A stretch of DNA of 64,000 nucleotides from Sacculina carcini (GCA_916048095.2 CAJZIA020000005.1:124001-188000), one strand, 5' to 3'. Positions 27,471 through 41,920 are shown, counted from the first letter of the stretch. The notes: generated from the letters alone by a model not told the origin. Numbers and translations: made by a program.

Positions 27471-29589
27471 TAGGTAACACTTAGGGCACACTTAGGGCAC
27501 ACTTAGGGCACACTTAGGTAACACTTAGGGCACACTTAGGTAACACTTAGGGCACACTTAGGTAACACTTAGGGCACACTTAGGTCACACTTAGGTAACA
27601 CTTAGGTAACACTTGGGTAACACTTAGGTAACACTTAGGTAACACTTAGGGTACACTTAGGTAACACTTAGGGTACACTTAGGTAACACTTAAGGCACAC
27701 TTAGGTAACACTTAGGTAACACTTAGGTAACACTTAGGTAACACTTAGGGCACACTTAGGTAACACTTAGGGCATACTTAGGTAACACTTAGGGCGCACT
27801 AAGGTAACACTTAGGGCACACTTAGGTAACACTTAGGGCACACTTAGGTAACACTTAAGGCACACTTAGGTAACACTTAGGGCACACTTAGGTAACACTT
27901 AGGGCACACTTAGGTAACACTTAGGGCACACTTAGGTAACACTTAGGGCACACTTAGATAACACTTAGGTAACACTTGGGTAACACTTAGGTAACACTTA
28001 GGTAACACTTAGGGTACACTTAGGTAACACTTAGGGCACACTTAGGTAACACTTAGGGCACACTTAGGTAACACTTAGGTAACACTTAGGTAACACTTAG
28101 GTAACACTTAGGGCACACTTAGGTAACACATATGTAACACTTAGGTAACTCTTAGGTAACACTTAGGTAGCACTTAGGTAACACTTAGGGCACACTTAGG
28201 TAACACTTAGGGCACACTTAGGTAACACTTAGGGCACACTTAGGTAACACTTAGGGCACACTTAGGTAACACTTAGGTAACACTTAGGGCACACTTAGGT
28301 AACACTTAGGTAACACTTGGGTAACACTTAGGTAACACTTAGGGTACACTTAGGTAACACTTAGGGCACACTTAGGTAACACTTAGGTAACACTTAGGTA
28401 ACACTTAGGTAACACTTAGGTAACACTTAGGGCACACTTAGGTAACACTTATGTAACACTTAGGTAACTCTTAGGTAACACTTAGGTAGCACTTAGGTAA
28501 CACTTAGGGTACACTTAGGTAACACTTAGGGCACACCTAGGTAACACTTAGGGCACACTTAGGTAACACTTAGGGCGCACTAAGGTAACACTTAGGGCAC
28601 ACTTAGGTAACACTTAGGGCACACTTAGGTAACACTTAGGGCACACTTAGGTAACACTTAGGGCACACTTAGGTAACACTTAGGGCACACTTAGGTCACA
28701 CTTAGGTAACACTTAGGTAACACTTGGGTAACACTTAGGTAACACTTAGGTAACACTTAGGGTACACTTAGGTAACACTTAGGGTACACTTAGGTAACAC
28801 TTAAGGCACACTTAGGTAACACTTAGGTAACACTTAGGTAACACTTAGGTAACACTTAGGGCACACTTAGGTAACACTTAGGGCATACTTAGGTAACACT
28901 TAGGGCGCACTAAGGTAACACTTAGGGCACACTTAGGTAACACTTAGGGCACACTTAGGTAACACTTAAGGCACACTTAGGTAACACTTAGGGCACACTT
29001 AGGTAACACTTAGGGCACACTTAGGTAACACTTAGGGCACACTTAGGTAACACTTAGGGCACACTTAGATAACACTTAGGTAACACTTGGGTAACACTTG
29101 GGTAACACTTAGGTAACACTTAGGTAACACTTAGGGTACACTTAGGTAACACTTAGGGCACACTTAGGTAACACTTAGGGCACACTTAGGTAACACTTAG
29201 GTAACACTTAGGTAACACTTAGGTAACACTTAGGGCACACTTAGGTAACACATATGTAACACTTAGGTAACTCTTAGGTAACACTTAGGTAGCACTTAGG
29301 TAACACTTAGGGCACACTTAGGTAACACTTAGGGCACACTTAGGTAACACTTAGGGCACACTTAGGTAACACTTAGGGCACACTTAGGTAACACTTAGGT
29401 AACACTTAGGGCACACTTAGGTAACACTTAGGTAACACTTGGGTAACACTTAGGTAACACTTAGGTAACACTTAGGGTACACTTAGGTAACACTTAGGGT
29501 ACACTTAGGTAACACTTAGGGCACACTTAGGTAACACTTAGGTAACACTTAGGTAACACTTAGGTAACACTTAGGGCACACTTAGGTAA

Positions 29590-29831
29590 CACTTATGTAA
29601 CACTTAGGTAACTCTTAGGTAACACTTAGGTAGCACTTAGGTAACACTTAGGGTACACTTAGGTAACACTTAGGTAACACTTGGGTAACACTTAGGTAAC
29701 ACTTAGGTAACACTTAGGGTACACTTAGGTAACACTTAGGGTACACTTAGGTAACACTTAGGGCACACTTAGGTAACACTTAGGTAACACTTAGGTAACA
29801 CTTAGGTAACACTTAGGGCACACTTAGGTAA
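29590..29831 (+). repeat. 242-bp HOR block (22 monomers), reference copy
   Basis: Order: M-B-Z-S, B-Q-B-B, W-B-B, Q-B-Q-B, P, four B, P-B. The same 22-monomer block recurs at 14,533, 19,252, 24,102, 36,803, 38,915, 40,795, 48,658, 48,900, 51,989, 54,650, 59,820 and 62,031, and opens the 506-bp and 835-bp blocks. It is the smallest complete HOR in the window. Confidence 0.88.
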
Positions 29832-30117
29832 CACTTATGTAACACTTAGGTAACTCTTAGGTAACACTTAGGTAGCACTTAGGTAACACTTAGGGTACAC
29901 TTAGGTAACACTTAGGGCACACTTAGGTAACACTTGGGGCACACTTAGGTAACACTTAGGGCACACTTAGGTAACACTTAGGGCACACTTATGTAACACT
30001 TAGGGTACACTTAGGTAACACTTAGGGTACACTTAGGTAACACTTAGGGCACACTTAGGTAACACTTAGGTAACACTTAGGTAACACTTAGGTAACACTT
30101 AGGGCACACTTAGGTAA
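29832..30117 (+). repeat. 286-bp HOR block (26 monomers), reference copy
   Basis: Order: M-B-Z-S, B-Q-B-P, B-V-B-P, B-P-M-Q, B-Q-B-P, four B, P-B. It differs from the 242-bp block in its middle, where V (CACTTGGGGCA) and an internal M not followed by Z appear. Other copies start at 19,494, 24,344, 37,045, 39,157, 41,037, 45,172, 49,142, 52,231, 60,062 and 62,273. The internal M shows that M alone does not define a block start. Confidence 0.87.
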
Positions 30118-30339
30118 CACTTATGTAACACTTAGGTAACTCTTAGGTAACACTTAGGTAGCACTTAGGTAACACTTAGGGTACACTTAGGTAACACTTA
30201 GGGCACACTTAGGTAACACTTGGGGCACACTTAGGTAACACTTAGGGCACACTTAGGTAACACTTAGGGCACACTTATGTAACACTTAGGGTACACTTAG
30301 GTAACACTTAGGGCACACTTAGGTAACACTTAGGCACAC

Positions 30340-32670
30340 TTAGGTAACACTTAGGGCACACTTAGGTAACACTTAGGGCACACTTAGGTAACACTTAGGT
30401 AACACTTAGGGCACACTTAGGTAACACTTAGGGCACACTTAGGTAACACTTAGGTAACACTTAGGGCACACTTAGGTAACACTTAGGGCACACTTAGGTA
30501 ACACTTAGGGCGCACTAAGGTAACACTTAGGGCACACTTAGGTAACACTTAGGGCACACTTAGGTAACACTTAGGGCACACTTAGGTAACACTTAGGGCA
30601 CACTTAGGTAACACTTAGGGCACACTTGGGTAACACTTAGGGCACACTTAGGTAACACTTAGGGCACACTTAGATAACACTTAGGTAACACTTGGGTAAC
30701 ACTTGGGTAACACTTAGGTAACACTTAGGTAACACTTAGGGTACACTTAGGTAACACTTAGGGCACACTTAGGTAACACTTAGGGCACACTTAGGTAACA
30801 CTTAGGTAACACTTAGGTAACACTTAGGTAACACTTAGGGCACACTTAGGTAACACATATGTAACACTTAGGTAACTCTTAGGTAACACTTAGGTAGCAC
30901 TTAGGTAACACTTAGGGCACACTTAGGTAACACTTAGGGCACACTTAGGTAACACTTAGGTAACACTTAGGGCACACTTAGGTAACACTTAGGTAACACT
31001 TGGGTAACACTTAGGTAACACTTAGGGTACACTTAGGTAACACTTAGGGCACACTTAGGTAACACTTGGGGCACACTTAGGTAACACTTAGGGCACACTT
31101 AGGTAACACATATGTAACACTTAGGTAACTCTTAGGTAACACTTAGGTAGCACTTAGGTAACACTTAGGGCACACTTAGGTAGCACTTAGGGCACACTTA
31201 GGTAACACTTAGGTAACACTTAGGGCACACTTAGGTAACACTTAGGTAACACTTGGGTAACACTTAGGTAACACTTAGGGTACACTTAGGTAACACTTAA
31301 GGCACACTTAGGTAACACTTGGGGCACACTTAGGTAACACTTAGGGCACACTTAGGTAACACTTAGGGCACACTTAGGTAACACTTAGGGCACACTTAGG
31401 TAACACTTAGGGTACACTTAGGTAACACTTAGGGCACACTTAGGTAACACTTAGGCACACTTAGGTAACACTTAGGGCACACTTAGGTAACACTTAGGGC
31501 ACACTTAGGTAACACTTAGGTAACACTTAGGGCACACTTAGGTAACACTTAGGGCACACTTAGGTAACACTTAGGTAACACTTAGGGCACACTTAGGTAA
31601 CACTTAGGGCACACTTAGGTAACACTTAGGGCACACTTAGGTAACACTTAGGGCACACCTAGATAACACTTAGGTAACACTTAGGTAACACTTGGGTAAC
31701 ACTTAGGTAACACTTAGGTAACTCTTAGGTAACACTTAGGTAGCACTTAGGTAACACTTAGGGTACACTTAGGTAACACTTAGGTAACACTTGGGTAACA
31801 CTTAGGTAACACTTAGGTAACACTTAGGGTACACTTAGGTAACACTTAGGGTACACTTAGGTAACACTTAGGGCACACTTAGGTAACACTTAGGTAACAC
31901 TTAGGTAACACTTAGGTAACACTTAGGGCACACTTAGGTAACACTTATGTAACACTTAGGTAACTCTTAGGTAACACTTAGGTAACACTTAGGTAACACT
32001 TAGGGTACACTTAGGTAACACTTAGGGCACACTTAGGTAACACTTGGGGCACACTTAGGTAACACTTAGGTAACACTTAGGTAACACTTAGGTAACACTT
32101 AGGGCACACTTAGGTAACACTTATGTAACACTTAGGTAACTCTTAGGTAACACTTATGTAGCACTTAGGTAACACTTAGGGCACACTTAGGTAACACTTA
32201 GGGCACACTTAGGTAACACTTAGGGCACACTTAGGTAACACTTAGGGCACACTTAGGTAACACTTAGGGCACACTTAGGTAACACTTAGGGCACACTTAG
32301 GTAACACTTAGGTAACACTTAGGTAACACTTGGGTAACACTTAGGTAACACTTAGGTAACACTTAGGGCACACTTAGGTAACACCTAGGGTACACTTAGG
32401 TAACACTTAGGTAACACTTAAGGCGCACTAAGGTAACACTTAGGGCACACTTAGGTAACACTTAGGGCACACTTAGGTAACACTTAGGGCACACTTAGGT
32501 AACACTTAGGGCACACTTGGGTAACACTTAGGGCACACTTAGGTAACACTTAGGGCACACTTAGGTAACACTTAGGGCACACTTAGGTCACACTTAGGTA
32601 ACACTTAGGTAACACTTGGGTAACACTTAGGTAACACTTAGGGCACACTTAGGTAACACTTAGGGCACAC
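30340..32670 (+). repeat. 2,331-bp tandem duplication, copy 1
   Basis: Z spacings 253, 593, 242, 176, 1,067 beginning at 30,876 repeat exactly from 33,207, an offset of 2,331 bp (212 monomers less 1 bp). The 10-bp CACTTAGGCA is at 31,448-31,457. Visible differences from copy 2: P near 31,043 is K in copy 2, and S after Z at 31,964 has become B. A shorter 253-bp internal doubling of the X-type opening (30,854 and 31,107) is present in both copies and so predates the larger event. Confidence 0.83.
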
Positions 32671-35001
32671 TTAGGTAACACTTAGGGCACACTTAGGTAA
32701 CACTTAGGGCACACTTAGGTAACACTTAGGTAACACTTAGGGCACACTTAGGTAACACTTAGGGCACACTTAGGTAACACTTAGGTAACACTTAGGGCAC
32801 ACTTAGGTAACACTTAGGGCACACTTAGGTAACACTTAGGGCGCACTAAGGTAACACTTAGGGCACACTTAGGTAACACTTAGGGCACACTTAGGTAACA
32901 CTTAGGGCACACTTAGGTAACACTTAGGGCACACTTAGGTAACACTTAGGGCACACTTGGGTAACACTTAGGGCACACTTAGGTAACACTTAGGGCACAC
33001 TTAGATAACACTTAGGTAACACTTGGGTAACACTTGGGTAACACTTAGGTAACACTTAGGTAACACTTAGGGTACACTTAGGTAACACTTAGGGCACACT
33101 TAGGTAACACTTAGGGCACACTTAGGTAACACTTAGGTAACACTTAGGTAACACTTAGGTAACACTTAGGGCACACTTAGGTAACACATATGTAACACTT
33201 AGGTAACTCTTAGGTAACACTTAGGTAGCACTTAGGTAACACTTAGGGCACACTTAGGTAACACTTAGGGCACACTTAGGTAACACTTAGGTAACACTTA
33301 GGGCACACTTAGGTAACACTTAGGTAACACTTGGGTAACACTTAGGTAACACTTAGGGTACACTTAGGTAACACTTAAGGCACACTTAGGTAACACTTGG
33401 GGCACACTTAGGTAACACTTAGGGCACACTTAGGTAACACATATGTAACACTTAGGTAACTCTTAGGTAACACTTAGGTAGCACTTAGGTAACACTTAGG
33501 GCACACTTAGGTAGCACTTAGGGCACACTTAGGTAACACTTAGGTAACACTTAGGGCACACTTAGGTAACACTTAGGTAACACTTGGGTAACACTTAGGT
33601 AACACTTAGGGTACACTTAGGTAACACTTAAGGCACACTTAGGTAACACTTGGGGCACACTTAGGTAACACTTAGGGCACACTTAGGTAACACTTAGGGC
33701 ACACTTAGGTAACACTTAGGGCACACTTAGGTAACACTTAGGGTACACTTAGGTAACACTTAGGGCACACTTAGGTAACACTTAGGCACACTTAGGTAAC
33801 ACTTAGGGCACACTTAGGTAACACTTAGGGCACACTTAGGTAACACTTAGGTAACACTTAGGGCACACTTAGGTAACACTTAGGGCACACTTAGGTAACA
33901 CTTAGGTAACACTTAGGGCACACTTAGGTAACACTTAGGGCACACTTAGGTAACACTTAGGGCACACTTAGGTAACACTTAGGGCACACCTAGATAACAC
34001 TTAGGTAACACTTAGGTAACACTTGGGTAACACTTAGGTAACACTTAGGTAACTCTTAGGTAACACTTAGGTAGCACTTAGGTAACACTTAGGGTACACT
34101 TAGGTAACACTTAGGTAACACTTGGGTAACACTTAGGTAACACTTAGGTAACACTTAGGGTACACTTAGGTAACACTTAGGGTACACTTAGGTAACACTT
34201 AGGGCACACTTAGGTAACACTTAGGTAACACTTAGGTAACACTTAGGTAACACTTAGGGCACACTTAGGTAACACTTATGTAACACTTAGGTAACTCTTA
34301 GGTAACACTTAGGTAGCACTTAGGTAACACTTAGGGTACACTTAGGTAACACTTAGGGCACACTTAGGTAACACTTGGGGCACACTTAGGTAACACTTAG
34401 GTAACACTTAGGTAACACTTAGGTAACACTTAGGGCACACTTAGGTAACACTTATGTAACACTTAGGTAACTCTTAGGTAACACTTATGTAGCACTTAGG
34501 TAACACTTAGGGCACACTTAGGTAACACTTAGGGCACACTTAGGTAACACTTAGGGCACACTTAGGTAACACTTAGGGCACACTTAGGTAACACTTAGGG
34601 CACACTTAGGTAACACTTAGGGCACACTTAGGTAACACTTAGGTAACACTTAGGTAACACTTGGGTAACACTTAGGTAACACTTAGGTAACACTTAGGGC
34701 ACACTTAGGTAACACCTAGGGTACACTTAGGTAACACTTAGGTAACACTTAAGGCGCACTAAGGTAACACTTAGGGCACACTTAGGTAACACTTAGGGCA
34801 CACTTAGGTAACACTTAGGGCACACTTAGGTAACACTTAGGGCACACTTGGGTAACACTTAGGGCACACTTAGGTAACACTTAGGGCACACTTAGGTAAC
34901 ACTTAGGGCACACTTAGGTCACACTTAGGTAACACTTAGGTAACACTTGGGTAACACTTAGGTAACACTTAGGGCACACTTAGGTAACACTTAGGGCACA
35001 C
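32671..35001 (+). repeat. 2,331-bp tandem duplication, copy 2
   Basis: Matches copy 1 with CACTTAGGCA at 33,779-33,788 and the unusual CpG pair in which P is replaced by a CTTAAGG form (near 34,755, matching about 32,424). Similarity ends near 35,045, where copy 2 meets R (CACTTAGGTCA) in place of B. The two Z monomers at 31,722 and 34,053 both lack X/M. Confidence 0.83.
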
Positions 35002-35044
35002 TTAGGTAACACTTAGGGCACACTTAGGTAACACTTAGGGCACA

Positions 35045-38000
35045 CTTAGGTCACACTTAGGTAACACTTAGGTAACACTTGGTTAACACTTAGGTAACAC
35101 TTAGGGCACACTTAGGTAACACTTAGGGCACACCTAGGTAACACTTAGGGCACACTTAGGTCACACTTAGGTAACACTTAGGTAACACTTGGGTAACACT
35201 TAGGTAACACTTAGGGCACACTTAGGTAACACTTAGGGCACACTTAGGTAACACTTAGGGCACACTTAGGTAACACTTAGGGCACACTTAGGTAACACTT
35301 AGGGCACACTTAGGTAACACTTAGGGCACACTTAGATAACACTTAGGTAACACTTGGGTAACACTTGGGTAACACTTAGGTAACACTTAGGTAACACTTA
35401 GGGTACACTTAGGTAACACTTAGGGCACACTTAGGTAACACTTAGGGCACACTTAGGTAACACTTAGGTAACACTTAGGTAACACTTAGGTAACACTTAG
35501 GGCACACTTAGGTAACACATATGTAACACTTAGGTAACTCTTAGGTAACACTTAGGTAGCACTTAGGTAACACTTAGGGCACACTTAGGTAACACTTAGG
35601 GCACACTTAGATAACACTTGGGTAACACTTAGGTAACACTTAGGTAACACTTAGGGTACACTTAGGTAACACTTAGGGTACACTTAGGTAACACTTAAGG
35701 CACACTTAGGTAACACTTAGGTAACACTTAGGTAACACTTAGGTAACACTTAGGTAACACTTAGGGCACACTTAGGTAACACTTAGGGCATACTTAGGTA
35801 ACACTTAGGGCGCACTAAGGTAACACTTAGGGCACACTTAGGTAACACTTAGGGCACACTTAGGTAACACTTAGGGCACACTTAGGTAACACTTAGGGCA
35901 CACTTAGGGCACACTTAGGGCACACTTAGGTAACACTTAGGGCACACTTAGGTAACACTTAGGGCACACTTAGGTAACACTTAGGGCACACTTAGGTCAC
36001 ACTTAGGTAACACTTAGGTAACACTTGGGTAACACTTAGGTAACACTTAGGTAACACTTAGGGTACACTTAGGTAACACTTAGGGTACACTTAGGTAACA
36101 CTTAAGGCACACTTAGGTAACACTTAGGTAACACTTAGGTAACACTTAGGTAACACTTAGGGCACACTTAGGTAACACTTAGGGCATACTTAGGTAACAC
36201 TTAGGGCGCACTAAGGTAACACTTAGGGCACACTTAGGTAACACTTAGGGCACACTTAGGTAACACTTAAGGCACACTTAGGTAACACTTAGGGCACACT
36301 TAGGTAACACTTAGGGCACACTTAGGTAACACTTAGGGCACACTTAGGTAACACTTAGGGCACACTTAGATAACACTTAGGTAACACTTGGGTAACACTT
36401 AGGTAACACTTAGGTAACACTTAGGGTACACTTAGGTAACACTTAGGGCACACTTAGGTAACACTTAGGGCACACTTAGGTAACACTTAGGTAACACTTA
36501 GGTAACACTTAGGTAACACTTAGGGCACACTTAGGTAACACATATGTAACACTTAGGTAACTCTTAGGTAACACTTAGGTAGCACTTAGGTAACACTTAG
36601 GGCACACTTAGGTAACACTTAGGGCACACTTAGGTAACACTTAGGGCACACTTAGGTAACACTTAGGGCACACTTAGGTAACACTTAGGTAACACTTAGG
36701 GCACACTTAGGGTACACTTAGGTAACACTTAGGGCACACTTAGGTAACACTTAGGTAACACTTGGGTAACACTTAGGTAACACTTAGGGCACACTTAGGT
36801 AACACTTATGTAACACTTAGGTAACTCTTAGGTAACACTTAGGTAGCACTTAGGTAACACTTAGGGTACACTTAGGTAACACTTAGGTAACACTTGGGTA
36901 ACACTTAGGTAACACTTAGGTAACACTTAGGGTACACTTAGGTAACACTTAGGGTACACTTAGGTAACACTTAGGGCACACTTAGGTAACACTTAGGTAA
37001 CACTTAGGTAACACTTAGGTAACACTTAGGGCACACTTAGGTAACACTTATGTAACACTTAGGTAACTCTTAGGTAACACTTAGGTAGCACTTAGGTAAC
37101 ACTTAGGGTACACTTAGGTAACACTTAGGGCACACTTAGGTAACACTTGGGGCACACTTAGGTAACACTTAGGGCACACTTAGGTAACACTTAGGGCACA
37201 CTTATGTAACACTTAGGGTACACTTAGGTAACACTTAGGGTACACTTAGGTAACACTTAGGGCACACTTAGGTAACACTTAGGTAACACTTAGGTAACAC
37301 TTAGGTAACACTTAGGGCACACTTAGGTAACACTTATGTAACACTTAGGTAACTCTTAGGTAACACTTAGGTAGCACTTAGGTAACACTTAGGGTACACT
37401 TAGGTAACACTTGGGGCACACTTAGGTAACACTTAGGGCACACTTAGGTAACACTTAGGGCACACTTATGTAACACTTAGGGTACACTTAGGTAACACTT
37501 AGGGCACACTTAGATAACACTTAGGTAACACTTGGGTAACACTTAGGTAACACTTAGGGCACACTTAGGTAACACATATGTAACACTTAGGTAACTCTTA
37601 GGTAACACTTAGGTAGCACTTAGGTAACACTTAGGGCACACTTAGGTAACACTTAGGGCACACTTAGATAACACTTGGGTAACACTTAGGTAACACTTAG
37701 GTAACACTTAGGGTACACTTAGGTAACACTTAGGGTACACTTAGGTAACACTTAAGGCACACTTAGGTAACACTTAGGTAACACTTAGGTAACACTTAGG
37801 TAACACTTAGGGCACACTTAGGTAACACTTAGGGCATACTTAGGTAACACTTAGGGCGCACTAAGGTAACACTTAGGGCACACTTAGGTAACACTTAGGG
37901 CACACTTAGGTAACACTTAGGGCACACTTAGGTAACACTTAGGGCACACTTAGGGCACACTTAGGGCACACTTAGGTAACACTTAGGGCACACTTAGGTA

Positions 38001-38150
38001 ACACTTAGGGCACACTTAGGTAACACTTAGGGCACACTTAGGTCACACTTAGGTAACACTTAGGTAACACTTGGGTAACACTTAGGTAACACTTAGGTAA
38101 CACTTAGGGTACACTTAGGTAACACTTAGGGTACACTTAGGTAACACTTA
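35045..38150 (+). repeat. Mixed HOR blocks with R-rich segment
   Basis: Begins with two closely spaced R monomers (near 35,043 and 35,152) and CACTTGGTTAA at about 35,076-35,086, a rare form seen only four times in the window (also 22,067, 26,917 and 56,454). It then holds X-type blocks of 1,023 bp (35,516) and 264 bp (36,539), the 242-286 pair, and X-type blocks at 37,573. The P monomer directly followed by Q at 36,693-36,714 is an unusual neighbour pair. The stretch from about 34,650 to at least 36,100 matches 56,000-57,500. Confidence 0.72.
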
Positions 38151-38159
38151 AGGCACACT

Positions 38160-40040
38160 TAGGTAACACTTAGGTAACACTTAGGTAACACTTAGGTAAC
38201 ACTTAGGGCACACTTAGGGCACACTTAGGTAACACATATGTAACACTTAGGTAACTCTTAGGTAACACTTAGGTAGCACTTAGGTAACACTTAGGGCACA
38301 CTTAGGTAACACTTAGGGCACACTTAGGTAACACTTAGGGCACACTTAGGTAACACTTAGGGCACACTTAGGTAACACTTAGGTAACACTTAGGGCACAC
38401 TTAGGTAACACTTAGGTAACACTTGGGTAACACTTAGGTAACACTTAGGTAACACTTAGGGTACACTTAGGTAACACTTAGGGCACACTTAGGTAACACT
38501 TAGGGCACACTTAGGTAACACTTAGGTAACACTTAGGTAACACTTAGGTAACACTTAGGGCACACTTAGGTAACACATATGTAACACTTAGGTAACTCTT
38601 AGGTAACACTTAGGTAGCACTTAGGTAACACTTAGGGCACACTTAGGTAACACTTAGGGCACACTTAGGTAACACTTAGGGCACACTTAGGTAACACTTA
38701 GGGCACACTTAGGTAACACTTAGGTAACACTTAGGGCACACTTAGGTAACACTTAGGTAACACTTGGGTAACACTTAGGTAACACTTAGGTAACACTTAG
38801 GGTACACTTAGGTAACACTTAGGGTACACTTAGGTAACACTTAGGGCACACTTAGGTAACACTTAGGTAACACTTGGGTAACACTTAGGTAACACTTAGG
38901 GCACACTTAGGTAACACTTATGTAACACTTAGGTAACTCTTAGGTAACACTTAGGTAGCACTTAGGTAACACTTAGGGTACACTTAGGTAACACTTAGGT
39001 AACACTTGGGTAACACTTAGGTAACACTTAGGTAACACTTAGGGTACACTTAGGTAACACTTAGGGTACACTTAGGTAACACTTAGGGCACACTTAGGTA
39101 ACACTTAGGTAACACTTAGGTAACACTTAGGTAACACTTAGGGCACACTTAGGTAACACTTATGTAACACTTAGGTAACTCTTAGGTAACACTTAGGTAG
39201 CACTTAGGTAACACTTAGGGTACACTTAGGTAACACTTAGGGCACACTTAGGTAACACTTGGGGCACACTTAGGTAACACTTAGGGCACACTTAGGTAAC
39301 ACTTAGGGCACACTTATGTAACACTTAGGGTACACTTAGGTAACACTTAGGGTACACTTAGGTAACACTTAGGGCACACTTAGGTAACACTTAGGTAACA
39401 CTTAGGTAACACTTAGGTAACACTTAGGGCACACTTAGGTAACACTTATGTAACACTTAGGTAACTCTTAGGTAACACTTAGGTAGCACTTAGGTAACAC
39501 TTAGGGTACACTTAGGTAACACTTAGGGCACACTTAGGTAACACTTGGGGCACACTTAGGTAACACTTAGGGCACACTTAGGTAACACTTAGGGCACACT
39601 TATGTAACACTTAGGGTACACTTAGGTAACACTTAGGGCACACTTAGGTAACACTTAGGCACACTTAGGTAACACTTAGGGCACACTTAGGTAACACTTA
39701 GGGCACACTTAGGTAACACTTAGGTAACACTTAGGGCACACTTAGGTAACACTTAGGGCACACTTGGGTAACACTTAGGTAACACTTAGGGCACACTTAG
39801 GTAACACTTAGGGCACACTTAGGTAACACTTAGGGCGCACTAAGGTAACACTTAGGGCACACTTAGGTAACACTTAGGGCACACTTAGGTAACACTTAGG
39901 GCACACTTAGGTAACACTTAGGGCACACTTAGGTAACACTTAGGGCACACTTGGGTAACACTTAGGGCACACTTAGGTAACACTTAGGGCACACTTAGAT
40001 AACACTTAGGGCACACTTAGGTAACACTTAGGGCACACTT
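38160..40040 (+). repeat. 1,880-bp tandem duplication, copy 1
   Basis: Z spacings 341, 341, 242, 286, 670 from 38,255 repeat exactly from 40,135, an offset of 1,880 bp (171 monomers less 1 bp). CACTTAGGCA lies at 39,652-39,661. Internal features shared by both copies include two consecutive X-type 341-bp blocks, a W inside the tail of the second (near 38,871), and W near 39,763 where sister blocks elsewhere have B. Confidence 0.85.
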
Positions 40041-41920
40041 AGGTAACACTTAGGTAACACTTAGGTAACACTTAGGTAACACTTAGGGCACACTTAGGGC
40101 ACACTTAGGTAACACATATGTAACACTTAGGTAACTCTTAGGTAACACTTAGGTAGCACTTAGGTAACACTTAGGGCACACTTAGGTAACACTTAGGGCA
40201 CACTTAGGTAACACTTAGGGCACACTTAGGTAACACTTAGGGCACACTTAGGTAACACTTAGGTAACACTTAGGGCACACTTAGGTAACACTTAGGTAAC
40301 ACTTGGGTAACACTTAGGTAACACTTAGGTAACACTTAGGGTACACTTAGGTAACACTTAGGGCACACTTAGGTAACACTTAGGGCACACTTAGGTAACA
40401 CTTAGGTAACACTTAGGTAACACTTAGGTAACACTTAGGGCACACTTAGGTAACACATATGTAACACTTAGGTAACTCTTAGGTAACACTTAGGTAGCAC
40501 TTAGGTAACACTTAGGGCACACTTAGGTAACACTTAGGGCACACTTAGGTAACACTTAGGGCACACTTAGGTAACACTTAGGGCACACTTAGGTAACACT
40601 TAGGTAACACTTAGGGCACACTTAGGTAACACTTAGGTAACACTTGGGTAACACTTAGGTAACACTTAGGTAACACTTAGGGTACACTTAGGTAACACTT
40701 AGGGTACACTTAGGTAACACTTAGGGCACACTTAGGTAACACTTAGGTAACACTTGGGTAACACTTAGGTAACACTTAGGGCACACTTAGGTAACACTTA
40801 TGTAACACTTAGGTAACTCTTAGGTAACACTTAGGTAGCACTTAGGTAACACTTAGGGTACACTTAGGTAACACTTAGGTAACACTTGGGTAACACTTAG
40901 GTAACACTTAGGTAACACTTAGGGTACACTTAGGTAACACTTAGGGTACACTTAGGTAACACTTAGGGCACACTTAGGTAACACTTAGGTAACACTTAGG
41001 TAACACTTAGGTAACACTTAGGGCACACTTAGGTAACACTTATGTAACACTTAGGTAACTCTTAGGTAACACTTAGGTAGCACTTAGGTAACACTTAGGG
41101 TACACTTAGGTAACACTTAGGGCACACTTAGGTAACACTTGGGGCACACTTAGGTAACACTTAGGGCACACTTAGGTAACACTTAGGGCACACTTATGTA
41201 ACACTTAGGGTACACTTAGGTAACACTTAGGGTACACTTAGGTAACACTTAGGGCACACTTAGGTAACACTTAGGTAACACTTAGGTAACACTTAGGTAA
41301 CACTTAGGGCACACTTAGGTAACACTTATGTAACACTTAGGTAACTCTTAGGTAACACTTAGGTAGCACTTAGGTAACACTTAGGGTACACTTAGGTAAC
41401 ACTTAGGGCACACTTAGGTAACACTTAGGGCACACTTAGGTAACACTTAGGGCACACTTAGGTAACACTTAGGGCACACTTATGTAACACTTAGGGTACA
41501 CTTAGGTAACACTTAGGGCACACTTAGGTAACACTTAGGCACACTTAGGTAACACTTAGGGCACACTTAGGTAACACTTAGGGCACACTTAGGTAACACT
41601 TAGGTAACACTTAGGGCACACTTAGGTAACACTTAGGGCACACTTGGGTAACACTTAGGTAACACTTAGGGCACACTTAGGTAACACTTAGGGCACACTT
41701 AGGTAACACTTAGGGCGCACTAAGGTAACACTTAGGGCACACTTAGGTAACACTTAGGGCACACTTAGGTAACACTTAGGGCACACTTAGGTAACACTTA
41801 GGGCACACTTAGGTAACACTTAGGGCACACTTGGGTAACACTTAGGGCACACTTAGGTAACACTTAGGGCACACTTAGATAACACTTAGGGCACACTTAG
41901 GTAACACTTAGGGCACACTT
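40041..41920 (+). repeat. 1,880-bp tandem duplication, copy 2
   Basis: Matches copy 1, with CACTTAGGCA at 41,532-41,541. The one difference I found is V (CACTTGGGGCA, near 39,543) replaced by P (near 41,423). Similarity to copy 1 ends near 41,930, where the sequence runs on into B-P dimers leading to CAATTAGGTAA. The second half of this copy also matches a segment starting near 45,065. Confidence 0.84.

Larger units (their letters stand above)
27470..30340 (+). repeat. Mixed HOR blocks, ending in 341-242-286 triplet
   Basis: Continues the triple-P/R/K/TACTT/CpG family, passes an X block at 28,127 shortened to 319 bp and an M block of 803 bp. At 29,249 it enters the ordered triplet of 341, 242 and 286-bp blocks followed by a 736-bp block. 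This is the first complete copy of the 1,605-bp supra-block. Confidence 0.75.
29249..30853 (+). repeat. 1,605-bp supra-block 341+242+286+736, copy 1
   Basis: X-type 341-bp block (29,249-29,589), M-type 242-bp (29,590-29,831), M-type 286-bp (29,832-30,117) and M-type 736-bp (30,118-30,853; 67 monomers less 1 bp, with CACTTAGGCA at 30,327-30,336). The same four blocks in the same order occur at 51,648-53,252 and 61,690-63,294. Shortened forms are at 48,658-50,163 (first block 242) and 59,479-60,347 (lacking the 736-bp block). Confidence 0.85.
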
